Positions 10,125 through 19,530 of a stretch of DNA of 64,000 bases are shown here, piece by piece. How positions within the stretch are numbered: the first letter of the stretch is position 1; each line of letters begins with the position of its first letter. The notes below the pieces were generated by a model. It saw only the letters and a program-made list of their open reading frames with translations. It was not told the DNA's origin and ran no database searches. This stretch comes from Devosia ginsengisoli (GTDB lineage: Bacteria > Pseudomonadota > Alphaproteobacteria > Rhizobiales > Devosiaceae). Made by a program: the position numbers and the translations under genes. Location: contig NZ_CP042304.1 of NCBI RefSeq assembly GCF_007859655.1, forward strand, positions 682,001-746,000, read 5' to 3'.

Positions 10125-10538
10125 CTATAGAGCCTTCTGTAGGAACGTCCGTGTGCGGCCCTTGGGAAAATCTGGGAGGGCACCGAACGGCATGTAGCCG
10201 GCGCGCTGGTAGGTTTTGAGCGCCACCGGATTGAACGTGTCGATCCATGCGGCGTGACAGCCGCGGTTGCGGGCTTCGGCCTCGGCACTTTCGAGCAGGC
10301 GGGCGGCCCAGCCCTGGCCGCGCTGGCTCTCGTGCAGCCAGAGCCATTGGATATAGAGCCAGCCCCAGGCGGTGTAGCCGGAGAGGCCGCCCAGGATGGT
10401 GCCGGCTTCGTCGCGCAGGAGGACGGCGAGGGGCTGGCGGTTGGCGGGGCCGACATCGCTCTCGTTGAAGGCGGCTAGGCCGTCGCCGATGGTGGCGAGG
10501 TCTTCCGGACTGGGGCTGGCGGTGAGGGTGAGGTTCAC
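10125..10538 (-). CDS. GNAT-family N-acetyltransferase
   Basis: Acetyl-CoA-dependent transferase of 137 residues. The acetyl-CoA-binding loop is HESQRGQGWAARLLESAEAE (near 72-91), followed by the beta-5 region WIDTFNPVALKTYQRAGYM. The start is taken as the GTG at 10538, because it overlaps the upstream ATPase stop (GTGA) and the longer open frame is the ATPase in another frame. It is the last gene of the murQ-nagZ-importer operon. The acceptor substrate cannot be told from the sequence. Confidence 0.85.
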   Translation of the reverse strand: MNLTLTASPSPEDLATIGDGLAAFNESDVGPANRQPLAVLLRDEAGTILGGLSGYTAWGWLYIQWLWLHESQRGQGWAARLLESAEAEARNRGCHAAWIDTFNPVALKTYQRAGYMPFGALPDFPKGRTRTFLQKAL

Positions 10539-11422
10539 GGCATGGGCCGGATGAAGTGGTTGTCCGCGATCCGCACGATTTCCGGTTGCGGCAGCGCCGA
10601 TTGGCGGCGGATGGTTTCGATCTGGCTCAGTTCCTCGCCGGCTTCGGAGAAGCGTTTGTCGGGATCGGGCACGGCGGAGAGCAGGAGGCGCGTGTAGGGG
10701 TGCTGGGGATTGCCCAGTACGGCTTCCATGTCGCCCCATTCGACGATCTGCCCGGCATACATGACCATGATGTCCTCTGCCACATAGCGGGCGGTGGCGA
10801 TGTCGTGGGTGATGTAGAGTAGGGCCAGGCCAAGCTGGGCTTTCATGTCGTTGAGCAGGTTGAGGATGCCCAGGCGCACCGAGACGTCGAGCATGGAAGT
10901 GGGCTCGTCGGCCACGATGACCTGTGGGTTCACCGCCAAGGCGCGGGCGATGGAAATGCGCTGGCGCTGGCCGCCGGAGAGTTCGTGGGGGAACTTGGCC
11001 ATGAGCTGGGCCGGGTCAAGCTTGACGCGCTGGAGCAGTTCCTCGACGGCGGCGCGGCGCTGGGCGCGAGTGAGATTGCGCTGATGCAGGCGCAGGGGGC
11101 GGTCGAGATGATAGTGGATGGTGTGGGCCGGATTGAGCGAAGCGAACGGGTCCTGGAACACCATCTGCACCGAGGAGCGGTAGGCCTTGAGGGCCTTGCC
11201 GTCGGCTCGGCCCATGGGCGCGCCGCGAAACAGCAACTGGCCCTGGTCGGGCGTATATTCGCGCATGATGAGGCGGGCGGCGGTGGTCTTGCCGGAGCCG
11301 GATTCGCCGACCAAAGCCAAAGTGCGGCCGGAATGGAGGGCGAAGGAGACCGCGCGGGCGGCATAGACCTCGCCGAACACCTTGGAGACATTGTCGAGGG
11401 CGAGAATGGGCGCGTCAGTCAT
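10535..11422 (-). CDS. Dpp/Opp-type ABC transporter ATPase (DppF-like)
   Basis: ATP-binding subunit of 295 residues, with Walker A GESGSGKT (near 39-46), Q-loop [12 protein letters not shown], signature LSGGQRQR and Walker B VIVADEPTSMLD. The switch histidine is in YITHD. The C-terminus has the oligopeptide-type extension after HPYTRLLLSAVPDPD. It overlaps the preceding ATPase gene by four bases. Together with that gene it replaces the fused ATPase seen in the other Dpp-type systems of this window. Confidence 0.92.
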   Translation of the reverse strand: MTDAPILALDNVSKVFGEVYAARAVSFALHSGRTLALVGESGSGKTTAARLIMREYTPDQGQLLFRGAPMGRADGKALKAYRSSVQMVFQDPFASLNPAHTIHYHLDRPLRLHQRNLTRAQRRAAVEELLQRVKLDPAQLMAKFPHELSGGQRQRISIARALAVNPQVIVADEPTSMLDVSVRLGILNLLNDMKAQLGLALLYITHDIATARYVAEDIMVMYAGQIVEWGDMEAVLGNPQHPYTRLLLSAVPDPDKRFSEAGEELSQIETIRRQSALPQPEIVRIADNHFIRPMP

Positions 11423-12237
11423 GGAGCCACCTCGCCGGTGATCTGGACGCCGTGCAGGCGCGGCATAGAGGCCCAGAGCTTGCGCGTATAGGCGTGCTGG
11501 GGCGCGTGGTAGATGGTCTGCGCATCGTTGACCTCGACCAGCTCGCCTTCGAGCATGATGCCGATGCGGTCGCTGACCTGCACCATCAGGCTCAGGTCAT
11601 GGGTAATGAACAGGACCGAGAAGCCGAGCTGCTTGCGCAGCACGTCGATGCGCTGCAGGATTTCGCGCTGCACCACCACGTCGAGCGCGGTGGTGGGCTC
11701 GTCCATGATCAGCAGCTTGGGATTGAGCGCCAGGCAGATGGCGATGACGATGCGCTGGCGCATGCCACCCGAGCATTGATGCGGATAGGCAGAGAGCCGG
11801 TCGGGCGAGATATCGACCAGCTTCAGGAGTTCGGCGGCCCGGGCGCGCGACGTGGCGCGGGATGCCCCTGTATGGGTGCGCAGGACATCGTAGAACTGGT
11901 CTTCGATGGTCAGCACCGGATTGAGCGAATTCATGGCGCTCTGGAACACCATGGCGACTTCGCGCCAGCGGAATTTGCGCAATTCGGCATCATCGAGCGT
12001 GAGCACGTCGCGGCCATCGACCAGGATCTGGCTGCCCTTGCGGATGAGCGCGGGCGGGCGATGCAGGCGGCTGACGGCGAAGGCGATGGTGGACTTGCCG
12101 CAGCCGGACTCGCCGGCCAGGCCGAAGAGTTCGCCGGGGGCGATGTCGAAGCTCACATCCTTGACCGCATGGAAGTCGGTTTCGGCGCCGATATAGTCGA
12201 TGTTGAGATTGCGGACGGAGAGGACGGGACTGGTCAC
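11419..12237 (-). CDS. Dpp/Opp-type ABC transporter ATPase (DppD-like)
   Basis: ATP-binding subunit of 272 residues, with Walker [10 protein letters not shown]-loop MVFQSAMNSLNP, signature CSGGMRQR and Walker [13 protein letters not shown]. The start is taken as the GTG at 12237 (VTSPVLSVRNLNIDY), where the family begins and which overlaps the permease stop (GTGA). An upstream ATG in the same frame lies within the permease gene. Its partner is the DppF-like ATPase. Confidence 0.92.
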   Translation of the reverse strand: MTSPVLSVRNLNIDYIGAETDFHAVKDVSFDIAPGELFGLAGESGCGKSTIAFAVSRLHRPPALIRKGSQILVDGRDVLTLDDAELRKFRWREVAMVFQSAMNSLNPVLTIEDQFYDVLRTHTGASRATSRARAAELLKLVDISPDRLSAYPHQCSGGMRQRIVIAICLALNPKLLIMDEPTTALDVVVQREILQRIDVLRKQLGFSVLFITHDLSLMVQVSDRIGIMLEGELVEVNDAQTIYHAPQHAYTRKLWASMPRLHGVQITGEVAP

Positions 12238-13121
12238 AGCTTGCCCTCCCCAGCACTGACAAGGCCGACCCAGCGGGCGAGCATGCCGCCGGTCCTGAGG
12301 CGCGGATTGGCGATTTCGTCGATGGCGAAATTGACCAGCGCTAGGCCCAGGCCGAGCAGCGCGAGGGCGAGGCAGGGCGAGAGCAGGTCCCACCAGGCGC
12401 CGACCGAGAGGGCCGAGGCATTCTGCGCATTGTAGAGCATGATGCCCCAGGAGACGGTGTTGGGATCGCCCAGGCCGAGGAATTCCAGGGTGGCTTCGGC
12501 GATGACGGCGAAGATGATGCTGCCGATGAAATTGATGCCGACGATGGAAATGAGATTGGGGAAAATCTCAAAGGCCATGATGCGCCAGCCGGGCTCGCCC
12601 AGCATTTCGGCTGACTTCACATAGTCGCGCTGGCGAATGGAGAGGGTCTCCGAGCGGGTGACGCGTACGCCCCAGGCCCATGAGGTGAAGCCCAGGATGA
12701 CGGCGATGACCAGCGGGCTCGCCTGGCCGATAAAGGCGGCCAGCACCAGCAGCAGCGGCAGGTTGGGGATGACCAGGACCATATTGGTGAAGAAGTTGAT
12801 GACCTCGTCGATGACGCCGCCCTTATAGCCGGCGATGATGCCCAGCACCGTGCCGATGACGGTGATGAGCAGGCCCGCGCCGATGCCGACGGCGAGCGAT
12901 ACGCGGGCGCCGTGGACGAGGCGGGAGAAGACGTCGTGGCCGAGGCGGGTCGTGCCCAACCAATGCTCCCATGACGGCGGCTGGTGCGGGCGGCCGACGC
13001 GCTTGACTGGGCTGTATTCGGTGAGAACAGGCGCGAAGATCGCCACGAGAATGATGAGCACGAGAATGGCGAGGCCGATGACGGCCTTCTTGTTGTGGAG
13101 CAACTGGCGCAAGAGGGTCAT
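12234..13121 (-). CDS. Dpp/Opp-type ABC transporter permease (DppC-like)
   Basis: Membrane subunit of 295 residues. It has an N-terminal helix (AVIGLAILVLIILVAIFAPV), the DppC motif GTTRLGHDVFSRLVHGARVS, several further helices and the EAA loop RDYVKSAEMLGEPG. The segment EFLGLGDPNTVSWGIML marks the family. The ATG at 13121 follows the other permease stop after three bases. Confidence 0.92.
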   Translation of the reverse strand: MTLLRQLLHNKKAVIGLAILVLIILVAIFAPVLTEYSPVKRVGRPHQPPSWEHWLGTTRLGHDVFSRLVHGARVSLAVGIGAGLLITVIGTVLGIIAGYKGGVIDEVINFFTNMVLVIPNLPLLLVLAAFIGQASPLVIAVILGFTSWAWGVRVTRSETLSIRQRDYVKSAEMLGEPGWRIMAFEIFPNLISIVGINFIGSIIFAVIAEATLEFLGLGDPNTVSWGIMLYNAQNASALSVGAWWDLLSPCLALALLGLGLALVNFAIDEIANPRLRTGGMLARWVGLVSAGEGKL

Positions 13122-13124
13122 GGC

Positions 13125-14102
13125 TCAGGCCTTCTTGAGGCGCGGATCGAGCAGGACATAGCTCAGGTCGACCACGAAATTGGAAACCAGCATGGCGCCG
13201 GTCATGATGAGCAACTGGCCCTGGATGACCGGGTAATCGCGGGCGAGGATCGCCTGGTAGAGCGTGTTGCCGAGGCCGGGATAGTTGAACACGACCTCGA
13301 TGATGAGCGAGCCGGAGAGGATGGTGCCGATGGCGATGGCCAGGCTCGATACGGTGGGTAGCAGCGCGTTGCGGGCGGCGTACCACAGCATGACATTGCC
13401 ATCGCTGAGGCCCTTGGCGCGGCCCATGACGATATAGTCCTCGCCGAGCAGGTTGATCATGTTGTTGCGCATGGTGACGGCGAAGCCGCCGGTCAACACC
13501 GTGACCAGTGTCAGCATGGGCAGGGTGCCGTGATAGATGACGCTGGAAATATAGGTCCAGCTGAAGGCCGGATCGAGCATGGGGTCGGCGGCATAGCCGT
13601 TGGGGAACCAGCGCAGGGTGTAGCCGAAGACGAAGAGCACGATCAGCGAGACGACGACGGCGGGGACGGAGCTGGAAAAGATGGCCAGCAGCGAGGCGAT
13701 GGAGTCGAACAGGGTGCCGCGCCGCCAGGCGGCCATGACGCCCAGGAACGTGCCGAGGGTGAAGCTGATCAGGGTGGCGATGCCGACCAGGCCCAATGTC
13801 CAGATCAGGGCGCGGCCGAGCAGGTCGGTGACGGGCAGGGGGAAGTATTTAATCGAGCGGCCGAGATCGCCGGTGAAGACGCTTTTGAGATAGGAAAAAT
13901 ACTGCTCATGCAGCGGCGCATCGATGAAGCCGAAGGTGAGCTTGAGGGCGTTGAGATTTTCGAGTGACAGTTCGGAGCCGGCGCTGGCGAACATGATCTC
14001 GATCGGATCACCCGGCATCAGCCGCGGCAGGAAGAAATTGATGGTGGCGGCGGCGAGAAAGGCCGCGAGGTAGAACGCCAGTCGCCGCAGCAGAAAGGCC
14101 AT
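13125..14102 (-). CDS. Dpp/Opp-type ABC transporter permease (DppB-like)
   Basis: Membrane subunit of 325 residues starting MAFLLRRLAFYLAAFLAAAT, with the MPGDPIEIM motif after the first helix and the EAA loop EDYIVMGRAKGLSDG. It ends in LDPRLKKA. The ATG at 14102 has AAAGGAAC upstream; the longer in-frame start falls in the palindromic repeat. It is separated from its binding-protein gene by that repeat element. Confidence 0.92.
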   Translation of the reverse strand: MAFLLRRLAFYLAAFLAAATINFFLPRLMPGDPIEIMFASAGSELSLENLNALKLTFGFIDAPLHEQYFSYLKSVFTGDLGRSIKYFPLPVTDLLGRALIWTLGLVGIATLISFTLGTFLGVMAAWRRGTLFDSIASLLAIFSSSVPAVVVSLIVLFVFGYTLRWFPNGYAADPMLDPAFSWTYISSVIYHGTLPMLTLVTVLTGGFAVTMRNNMINLLGEDYIVMGRAKGLSDGNVMLWYAARNALLPTVSSLAIAIGTILSGSLIIEVVFNYPGLGNTLYQAILARDYPVIQGQLLIMTGAMLVSNFVVDLSYVLLDPRLKKA

Positions 14103-14126
14103 GGTGATGTGTTCCTTTCGGTTGCG

Positions 14127-14279
14127 AGGGTGGCCCTCTCCCCTTGAGGGAGAGAAATCCGCGTCCAGCGGATTTCCGGGTGAGGGGTTCTGCGCTCGCC
14201 TATGCTTCAATGCACGTGGATAGTGCAGGACCCCTCATCCGCCCTTCGGGCACCTTCTCCCTCAAGGGGAGAAGGGGAC
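14127..14279. repeat. composite GC-rich intergenic palindrome (copy 2, variant)
   Basis: The outer arms GGCCCTCTCCCCTTGAGGG and CCTCAAGGGGAGAAGGGG face each other, and inner arms GGTGAGGGGTTCTGC and GCAGGACCCCTCATCC also pair. A small stem GCGGATTT/AAATCCGC lies on the left, and CCCTTCGGG lies on the right. It sits between the binding protein and its permease, on the transcribed minus strand. Its sequence differs from the other copies, but the design is the same. Confidence 0.8.
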
Positions 14280-14301
14280 AGTGCCGAACGCCGCAGTCTG
14301 C

Positions 14302-15963
14302 CTATTCCACCGGATCGAGATCCAGCAATTGCAGCAGGCGGGCCGGGTTGGCGTTGGAGACGACGGGCGAGTATTTCGGATCGTCCGCATCGGCCCAGCC
14401 GGTGAAGCGGCTGGTATTGTATTCGTAGAAGCTGGGGCTGTTATAGACCGGGATGACCGGCATGGCCTCGGCCACAATAATCTGCAGCTTGTCCATCAGG
14501 GCCTTCTGCTCGGCGGGGTCCTTCACCTGGGTATATTGCCCGAGCAGGTCCATCACCTCGGCATTTTCCCAATGCGGGGCGGTGAAGCGGCTCTTGCCGA
14601 AATCGTCCGGATTGAACGAGCGGATATAGGGGAAGTAGGGATTGGCCGCCGAGGCCAGGGCGTTGAGCGTCATCGAATAGTCGCCGGCGATCAGACCAGA
14701 GGTCCAGACAGCGGCTTCCGGGGTGCTCATCTTCACGTTGAGGCCGGCTTCGGTGAGCGATTCCATGGAAATCTGCACCGCGTCGATCCAGTCGGTCCAG
14801 CCGTTCGGCACCATGATGTCGATGGCGATGGGCGTGCCGTCAGGATTGTCGCGGAAGCCGTCGCCATCGGCGTCGACATAGCCGGCCGCATCGAGCGCAG
14901 CGATACCGGCATCGAGGTCGAACTGGCCGTACTGGCCGTATTGGGTGGCGACCTCAGGGTTGGCGAAGCTCTTGTAGAGCTCGCCCAGCATGGAGGGATC
15001 GTCATTGACCAGCGGATAGCCGTAGCCGGCAATGTCCACGATGGTCTGGCGATCGATCAACTGGGAGAGGGCGCGGCGAAAATTGACATCGTTGAACGCC
15101 TTGCGGTTGTTCTCGTCGGGCGTGACCATGCTGAGCTGGAATGAGACCAGGCTCGACGGGGTGAACCAGTATTTGTGGTGTTCCGGGTCCTTGGCGACGA
15201 AGGTGTTGTCGATATCCGGGATGAAGCTCGTGGCCCAGTCCAGCGTGCCATCGGCGAGGGCCGCGAGTACCTGTGGATTGTCGGCCAGCTGGGGCAGGCG
15301 CAGGCAATCGACCTTGAGATTGTCGGCATCCCAGTAATTGGGGTTGCGGCACTGCTCGTAGACCTGCGGGGTGAAGCGGGTGATCTCGGTCATGGGACCG
15401 GAGCCGACGGGGTTCTCGTTGGCGAAGGTCACGGGGTCGGCGACATCGGCCCAGATATGCTCGGGGACGATGGGCATGCCCACGATCGTGTTGGCGATCA
15501 GCGAGTTCGGCTCGTTGAGGTTGAACCTGACCGTGCGGTCATCGACCTTCTCGACCGAGGCGAGCTGGGCCGAGACGGAGATGAAATCGAGCGCCGGGAA
15601 CTGCTTGATGTAATCGTAGGTGAAGACCACGTCGTCAGCGGTCAGCGGCTCGCCATCGGACCATTTGAGGCCGTCGCGCAGGGTGAAAGTGATCGACTTG
15701 AGGTCGTCGGCCAATTCGAAACTCTCGGCGAGGCGATAGTTGGCCTCGTTGCTCTTGAGGCGGTTGAACACGACCAGCGGCTCGTAGATGAAATCGAGCG
15801 TGGTGGCGCGGGCCGAGGTCTGGCCGAAGGGGTTGAAATTGCGCACATAGGTCGTGGTCTGTTCCGAACTCACGGTCAGCACGTTCTGGTCCTGCGCAAT
15901 GGCGGGGGCCGCCATGGCGAGAGCCGCGGCCGAAACGGCCACGATCAGCGAAGACTTCAGCAT
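14302..15963 (-). CDS. ABC transporter substrate-binding protein, peptide/muropeptide type
   Basis: SBP_bac_5-type periplasmic protein of 553 residues with a clear signal peptide (residues 1-24, ending APAIAQ). A strong GAGGAGGA lies seven bases before the ATG at 15963; earlier in-frame ATGs lack one. Internal features include DFIYEPLVVFNR, GLKWSDGEPLTADDVVFTYD and a long C-terminal lobe, all usual for the family. It follows nagZ in the murQ operon, which makes a muropeptide or anhydromuropeptide ligand plausible. Members of this family, together with YejBEF-type permeases, carry out muropeptide uptake in Agrobacterium; that is known for relatives, not shown here. Confidence 0.9.
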   Translation of the reverse strand: MLKSSLIVAVSAAALAMAAPAIAQDQNVLTVSSEQTTTYVRNFNPFGQTSARATTLDFIYEPLVVFNRLKSNEANYRLAESFELADDLKSITFTLRDGLKWSDGEPLTADDVVFTYDYIKQFPALDFISVSAQLASVEKVDDRTVRFNLNEPNSLIANTIVGMPIVPEHIWADVADPVTFANENPVGSGPMTEITRFTPQVYEQCRNPNYWDADNLKVDCLRLPQLADNPQVLAALADGTLDWATSFIPDIDNTFVAKDPEHHKYWFTPSSLVSFQLSMVTPDENNRKAFNDVNFRRALSQLIDRQTIVDIAGYGYPLVNDDPSMLGELYKSFANPEVATQYGQYGQFDLDAGIAALDAAGYVDADGDGFRDNPDGTPIAIDIMVPNGWTDWIDAVQISMESLTEAGLNVKMSTPEAAVWTSGLIAGDYSMTLNALASAANPYFPYIRSFNPDDFGKSRFTAPHWENAEVMDLLGQYTQVKDPAEQKALMDKLQIIVAEAMPVIPVYNSPSFYEYNTSRFTGWADADDPKYSPVVSNANPARLLQLLDLDPVE

Positions 15964-15991
15964 TGCATTCCTCCTCTGCATAAGCCCGGCT

Positions 15992-17014
15992 TCACGCCAG
16001 ACCATTATCCCTGAAAATCCGTTCGACGTCCGCATGGAGTGCATGCACATCCACGCGCTTGCTGCCGAGCCTTTGCTGGGCCCGGGCAATTCGGTTCTGG
16101 CTCGCCGCGCTCAGCGGGCGTGCGGCCCGGGCGGCGGCCTGGCTGGCGGCGAGATCGCCCTGGCTGTGCAGGGCAATGTCGTAGCCGGCGTCGAGCGCTG
16201 ATGTGACCCGCTCGGGCCAGGTGCCGCTCAGTGCCTCCATTGTGAGGCAATCGGTGATGATGACGCCATCATAGCCCAGCTCGCTCCGGATGAAATCGCA
16301 CACGATGGGCGAAACGGAGGCGGGGCGGTCGGGGTCGAGCCGGGTGAAGATGAGATGGGCCACCATGGCCCATGGCGAAGCGTCCCTGAGGGCGACGAAA
16401 GGGCGGAAGTCGCTGTCGCGCATGTCCTCGATCGCGTCTTCGACTACCGGGCAGGCGAAATGCGGATCGACGGTGACGCGGCCATAGCCGGGAATGTGCT
16501 TCATGATCGGCATGGCGCCGACTTCGAGCATGGCCTCGATGACGACGCGGCCCATGGTGGTGACCAGTTCCGGATCGTCGCCGAAGGACCGCTGGCCGAC
16601 CACGTCATGCGTGCCCTTGCGGGCGAGGTCGACGACCGGCGTTGTGCCGCTGCCCAGGCCCAGTTCGACCAGCATCGTGCCCATGGCCAGGGTCGACAGA
16701 CGCATGGCCTGCTTGCCGGCTTCGCGGTCCTTCCGCGCTAGGGCGCCGAAACTGCCGAGACTCCGGAACAGCGGCCAATTGCCATTGTCGAGCCGCTGCA
16801 CACGGCCGCCTTCCTGGTCGATATAGACGGGGGCATCCTCGCGACCGACGGCCTCGCGGAACTGCGCGCAGAGACGCCTGATCTGCTGGGGATTGTCGAG
16901 ATTGCGCTTGAAGAGGAAGAGGCCGAAGGGGTTGGTCTCGCGGAAGAAGGCGATCTCGTCGGCGGAGAGTTCATGGCCGGGCATGCCGACGAACAAAGCG
17001 AGGGGCGTGGACAT
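15992..17014 (-). CDS. nagZ: Beta-N-acetylhexosaminidase, GH3
   Basis: Cytosolic GH3 glycosidase that removes GlcNAc from GlcNAc-anhydroMurNAc muropeptides, releasing the substrate of AnmK. It has 340 residues. Family marks are YIDQEGGRVQRL (near 68), KHIPGYGRVTVDPH (near 174; the His of the flexible catalytic loop) and VIITDCLTMEAL with the nucleophile Asp. No signal peptide, as expected for NagZ. It lies between an acetyltransferase and the importer binding protein, 28 bases upstream of the latter, in one operon with murQ. Confidence 0.93.
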   Translation of the reverse strand: MSTPLALFVGMPGHELSADEIAFFRETNPFGLFLFKRNLDNPQQIRRLCAQFREAVGREDAPVYIDQEGGRVQRLDNGNWPLFRSLGSFGALARKDREAGKQAMRLSTLAMGTMLVELGLGSGTTPVVDLARKGTHDVVGQRSFGDDPELVTTMGRVVIEAMLEVGAMPIMKHIPGYGRVTVDPHFACPVVEDAIEDMRDSDFRPFVALRDASPWAMVAHLIFTRLDPDRPASVSPIVCDFIRSELGYDGVIITDCLTMEALSGTWPERVTSALDAGYDIALHSQGDLAASQAAARAARPLSAASQNRIARAQQRLGSKRVDVHALHADVERIFRDNGLA

Positions 17015-17016
17015 GG

Positions 17017-17508
17017 TCAGGCTCCGGCCTCCGCTTTCGGCTTGAGGCGCAGCAGGCCCTGATAGATGTCTTCCTTGTCCGACGGGATCGGCATGGCGCC
17101 GGCCGCCTTGACGTAGAAATCCACCGGCCCGGCCGAGCCGATGACGGCATAGGCATAGCCATGCGCCTTCATGGCTGTCAGCGCGTGATAGAACAGGGCG
17201 AGGCCGATGCCCTTGCCGCGCTGGTCTTCGGAGACGCCGGTGGGGCCGAAAAAGCCGCGTGCCGTGGCATCCCAGCAGGCAAAGCCGACCAGGGTGCCGT
17301 CAATGGTGGCGACGAGGCAGCCCGGCGGCTGGTGCGCCATGGCGGCGCTGACTTCGCTGACCCAGTATTCGGAAAAATGCTCGCGCACCCAGTCCTTGAT
17401 GATGTGCTGTTCGGGGGGCAGGGCGGTGCGGATGGTCGCTTCCACGCCTTCGGCGCGCTGGCGGAGCTCATCAAGCTTGCGGCTATAGAGATTGACCAGC
17501 AGGTCCAT
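17017..17508 (-). CDS. GNAT-family N-acetyltransferase
   Basis: Acetyltransferase of 163 residues with an N-terminal helical part, then GCLVATIDGTLVGFACWD and the acetyl-CoA loop VSEDQRGKGIGLALFYHAL (near 92-110). The C-terminal part AVIGSAGPVDFYVKAAGA has the usual GNAT order. It is separated from nagZ by two bases and from murQ by ten, so it belongs to the same transcript. Acetylation of an amino sugar would suit the operon but cannot be read from the sequence. Confidence 0.85.
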   Translation of the reverse strand: MDLLVNLYSRKLDELRQRAEGVEATIRTALPPEQHIIKDWVREHFSEYWVSEVSAAMAHQPPGCLVATIDGTLVGFACWDATARGFFGPTGVSEDQRGKGIGLALFYHALTAMKAHGYAYAVIGSAGPVDFYVKAAGAMPIPSDKEDIYQGLLRLKPKAEAGA

Positions 17509-17518
17509 CGCCGCGCTC

Positions 17519-18454
17519 CTAGCTGGCCGCGCGCGGCTGGTGCTGGGCGGCAGCGCGACGCAGAAAGCCGCCGGATTCGGTCAAAGCCGCTTCGCCGGCC
17601 GCCGCATCCAGCCCGGTTAGCGCCATGAGGATGGCGAGCTTCACATTGTTATTGGCCTGGACAAGATAGTGCTCGGCCTCTTCGGTCGTGCAATCGGCCA
17701 CCTCGACCAGGATGCGCGTGGCGCGGGCCGCCAGCTTGGCATTGCTGACCGACAGGTCGACCATGAGGTTTTCATAGGACTTGCCGATGCGGATCATGCT
17801 GGCCGTGGTCAGCATGTTGAGCACCAGCTTCTGCGCCGTGCCCGACTTGAGGCGGGTGGAGCCGGTCAGCGCTTCTGGGCCGACAACCGGCGAAATGGCG
17901 ATCTGGGCGATATCGGCAATGGCCGAAACCGGATTGCAGGATAGCGCGACCGTGGTGGCGCCGACCTGATTGGCATATTCGAGCCCGCCGATGACATAGG
18001 GCGTGCGGCCGCTGACGGCGATGCCGACCACGACATCGCGGGCTGCCAGATTGACGCGCTCCAGGTCGCGGCGACCCTCGTTGCGGTCATCCTCGGCGCC
18101 TTCGATCGGATGGCGCAGCGCATGATCGCCACCGGCAATCAGCCCCACCACCATCTCTTCGGGCACGCCGAAAGTGGGCGGGCATTCGGAGGCGTCGAGT
18201 ACGCCGAGCCTGCCACTGGTGCCGGCACCCATATAGATCAGCCTGCCGCCGGCCTTGAAGGCATCGACGATCTTGTCGACGGCGGCGGCGATATGGGGCA
18301 GCACCTGCTGGACGGCGCCGGCAACCTTGGCGTCCTCGTCATTCATGGCTGTCAGTATCTGGCTGGTCGACATGAGGTCGATCTGCATCGTGGCCGGGTT
18401 TCTGGCTTCCGAAACCAGTTGTCCCAGCTCGGCCATCAGAACGCTTTTTGCCAT
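17519..18454 (-). CDS. murQ: N-acetylmuramic acid 6-phosphate etherase
   Basis: SIS-domain etherase of 311 residues that splits the lactyl ether of MurNAc-6-phosphate to GlcNAc-6-phosphate and lactate. The MurQ signatures are [20 protein letters not shown] (near 68-87), [25 protein letters not shown] and [16 protein letters not shown]. It is the first gene of a long operon that continues with an acetyltransferase, nagZ and a Dpp-type importer. An RpiR-type palindrome at 18519-18533 lies 65 bases upstream of its ATG, between it and the divergent regulator. Confidence 0.96.
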   Translation of the reverse strand: MAKSVLMAELGQLVSEARNPATMQIDLMSTSQILTAMNDEDAKVAGAVQQVLPHIAAAVDKIVDAFKAGGRLIYMGAGTSGRLGVLDASECPPTFGVPEEMVVGLIAGGDHALRHPIEGAEDDRNEGRRDLERVNLAARDVVVGIAVSGRTPYVIGGLEYANQVGATTVALSCNPVSAIADIAQIAISPVVGPEALTGSTRLKSGTAQKLVLNMLTTASMIRIGKSYENLMVDLSVSNAKLAARATRILVEVADCTTEEAEHYLVQANNNVKLAILMALTGLDAAAGEAALTESGGFLRRAAAQHQPRAAS

Positions 18455-18518
18455 CGTATCCTCGCGTCAAATCCGGTCGGGATGCTAGGAGCGATTATTC
18501 CAAGTGTCAACGAAGTGT

Positions 18519-18533
18519 GGAATATTGTATTCC
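18519..18533. promoter_or_regulatory. putative RpiR/MurR operator 1
   Basis: GGAATATTGTATTCC is a perfect inverted repeat (GGAATA-TTG-TATTCC) between divergent murQ and the RpiR gene. A half-site ATTCCAA lies 20 bases to the left. The GGAAT-N5-ATTCC core recurs before the sugar transporter. Binding by the neighbouring RpiR protein is inferred. Confidence 0.7.
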
Positions 18534-18650
18534 TAAATGGCGCGGCCTGTGCACAATGCGGGACGACGACGAAAGCAAGCCCATTGCAATCGGTCGGCCA
18601 TCGGCCCTAGTGCTGCTGGCCCGTCCGGTTCGCCTCACAAGGGAAATGGC

Positions 18651-19505
18651 ATGTCGATACTCAAAGCGCTCAGCGCGCAACTCGATTCCCTGACAGCGGC
18701 CGACCGGCAGATCGCCCAGTTCATCATCGACAATCCCAACGAAATGCTGGCCATGTCCTCGGCGGCCCTGGCTGCGGCGACCGGGCGCAGCCAATCCAGC
18801 GTGGTCAAGTTCAGCCAGAAGCTGGGCTATGGCGGCTACCAGCAACTCAAGCTGGCGGTGAACAAGGCCAAGGCGCTGGAATGGCACGCGCCGGGCGGGG
18901 TGATCCACGGCACGATCGACGCCAGCGACAGCTATGTGACCATCCTGCAGAAGCTGATCGGCAGCAAGCTGCTCTCCATGCGCGAAACGCTGGCCGCCAA
19001 TAATGAACACACGATCGATCTGGCGCTGGACGCGCTGGTGAATGCGCGCAAGGTGCAACTGGCCGGGGTGGGCGCCTCCTCGCTGGTGGCCAAGGACTTT
19101 TCCTACAAGCTGCTGAAACTGGGGCGGACGGCGCTGATCGACAGCGACAGCCATATCCAGATTTCCAACGCTTCGGCGCTCAACGAGGCCGATGTGCTGC
19201 TGGCTTTGTCGCATTCGGGGCGGAGCCTGGAGCCTTTGCGCATTGCCGAAGTGGCCAAGAAGCGGGGGGCTACCGTTATCTCGATGACCGGGCTGCATCC
19301 CAATCCACTGCTGGACCTGGCCGATATCCACCTGTTTACCGTAGCCGACGAGGAAAGGGTGCGCTCCTCGGCCATCACCTCGCGCGATGCGCAACTGATG
19401 CTGATGGACATGCTGTTCATCCTGCTCATCCGCCGCCAGGCCGATTCCCACGACTATATCCACAATAGCGAGACGGCCGTGACCGTGCTGAAGGCGCGGG
19501 GGTAG
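18651..19505 (+). CDS. RpiR-family transcriptional regulator (MurR-like)
   Basis: Regulator of 284 residues with an N-terminal HTH_6 domain (about 1-77: DRQIAQFIIDNPNEM, AAATGRSQSSVVKFSQKLGY) and a C-terminal SIS sugar-phosphate-binding domain (about 125-265: VGASSLVAKDFSYKL, ALSHSGRSLEPL). RpiR proteins sense sugar phosphates. Next to murQ the natural ligand would be MurNAc-6-P, as for E. coli MurR. The ATG at 18651 is preceded by AAGGGA; the longer open frame runs over the operator. It probably controls the divergent murQ operon, itself and the downstream sugar importer. Confidence 0.9.
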   Translation: MSILKALSAQLDSLTAADRQIAQFIIDNPNEMLAMSSAALAAATGRSQSSVVKFSQKLGYGGYQQLKLAVNKAKALEWHAPGGVIHGTIDASDSYVTILQKLIGSKLLSMRETLAANNEHTIDLALDALVNARKVQLAGVGASSLVAKDFSYKLLKLGRTALIDSDSHIQISNASALNEADVLLALSHSGRSLEPLRIAEVAKKRGATVISMTGLHPNPLLDLADIHLFTVADEERVRSSAITSRDAQLMLMDMLFILLIRRQADSHDYIHNSETAVTVLKARG

Positions 19506-19530
19506 GGAGAGTCCTCTGCCTTGTGCGCGT

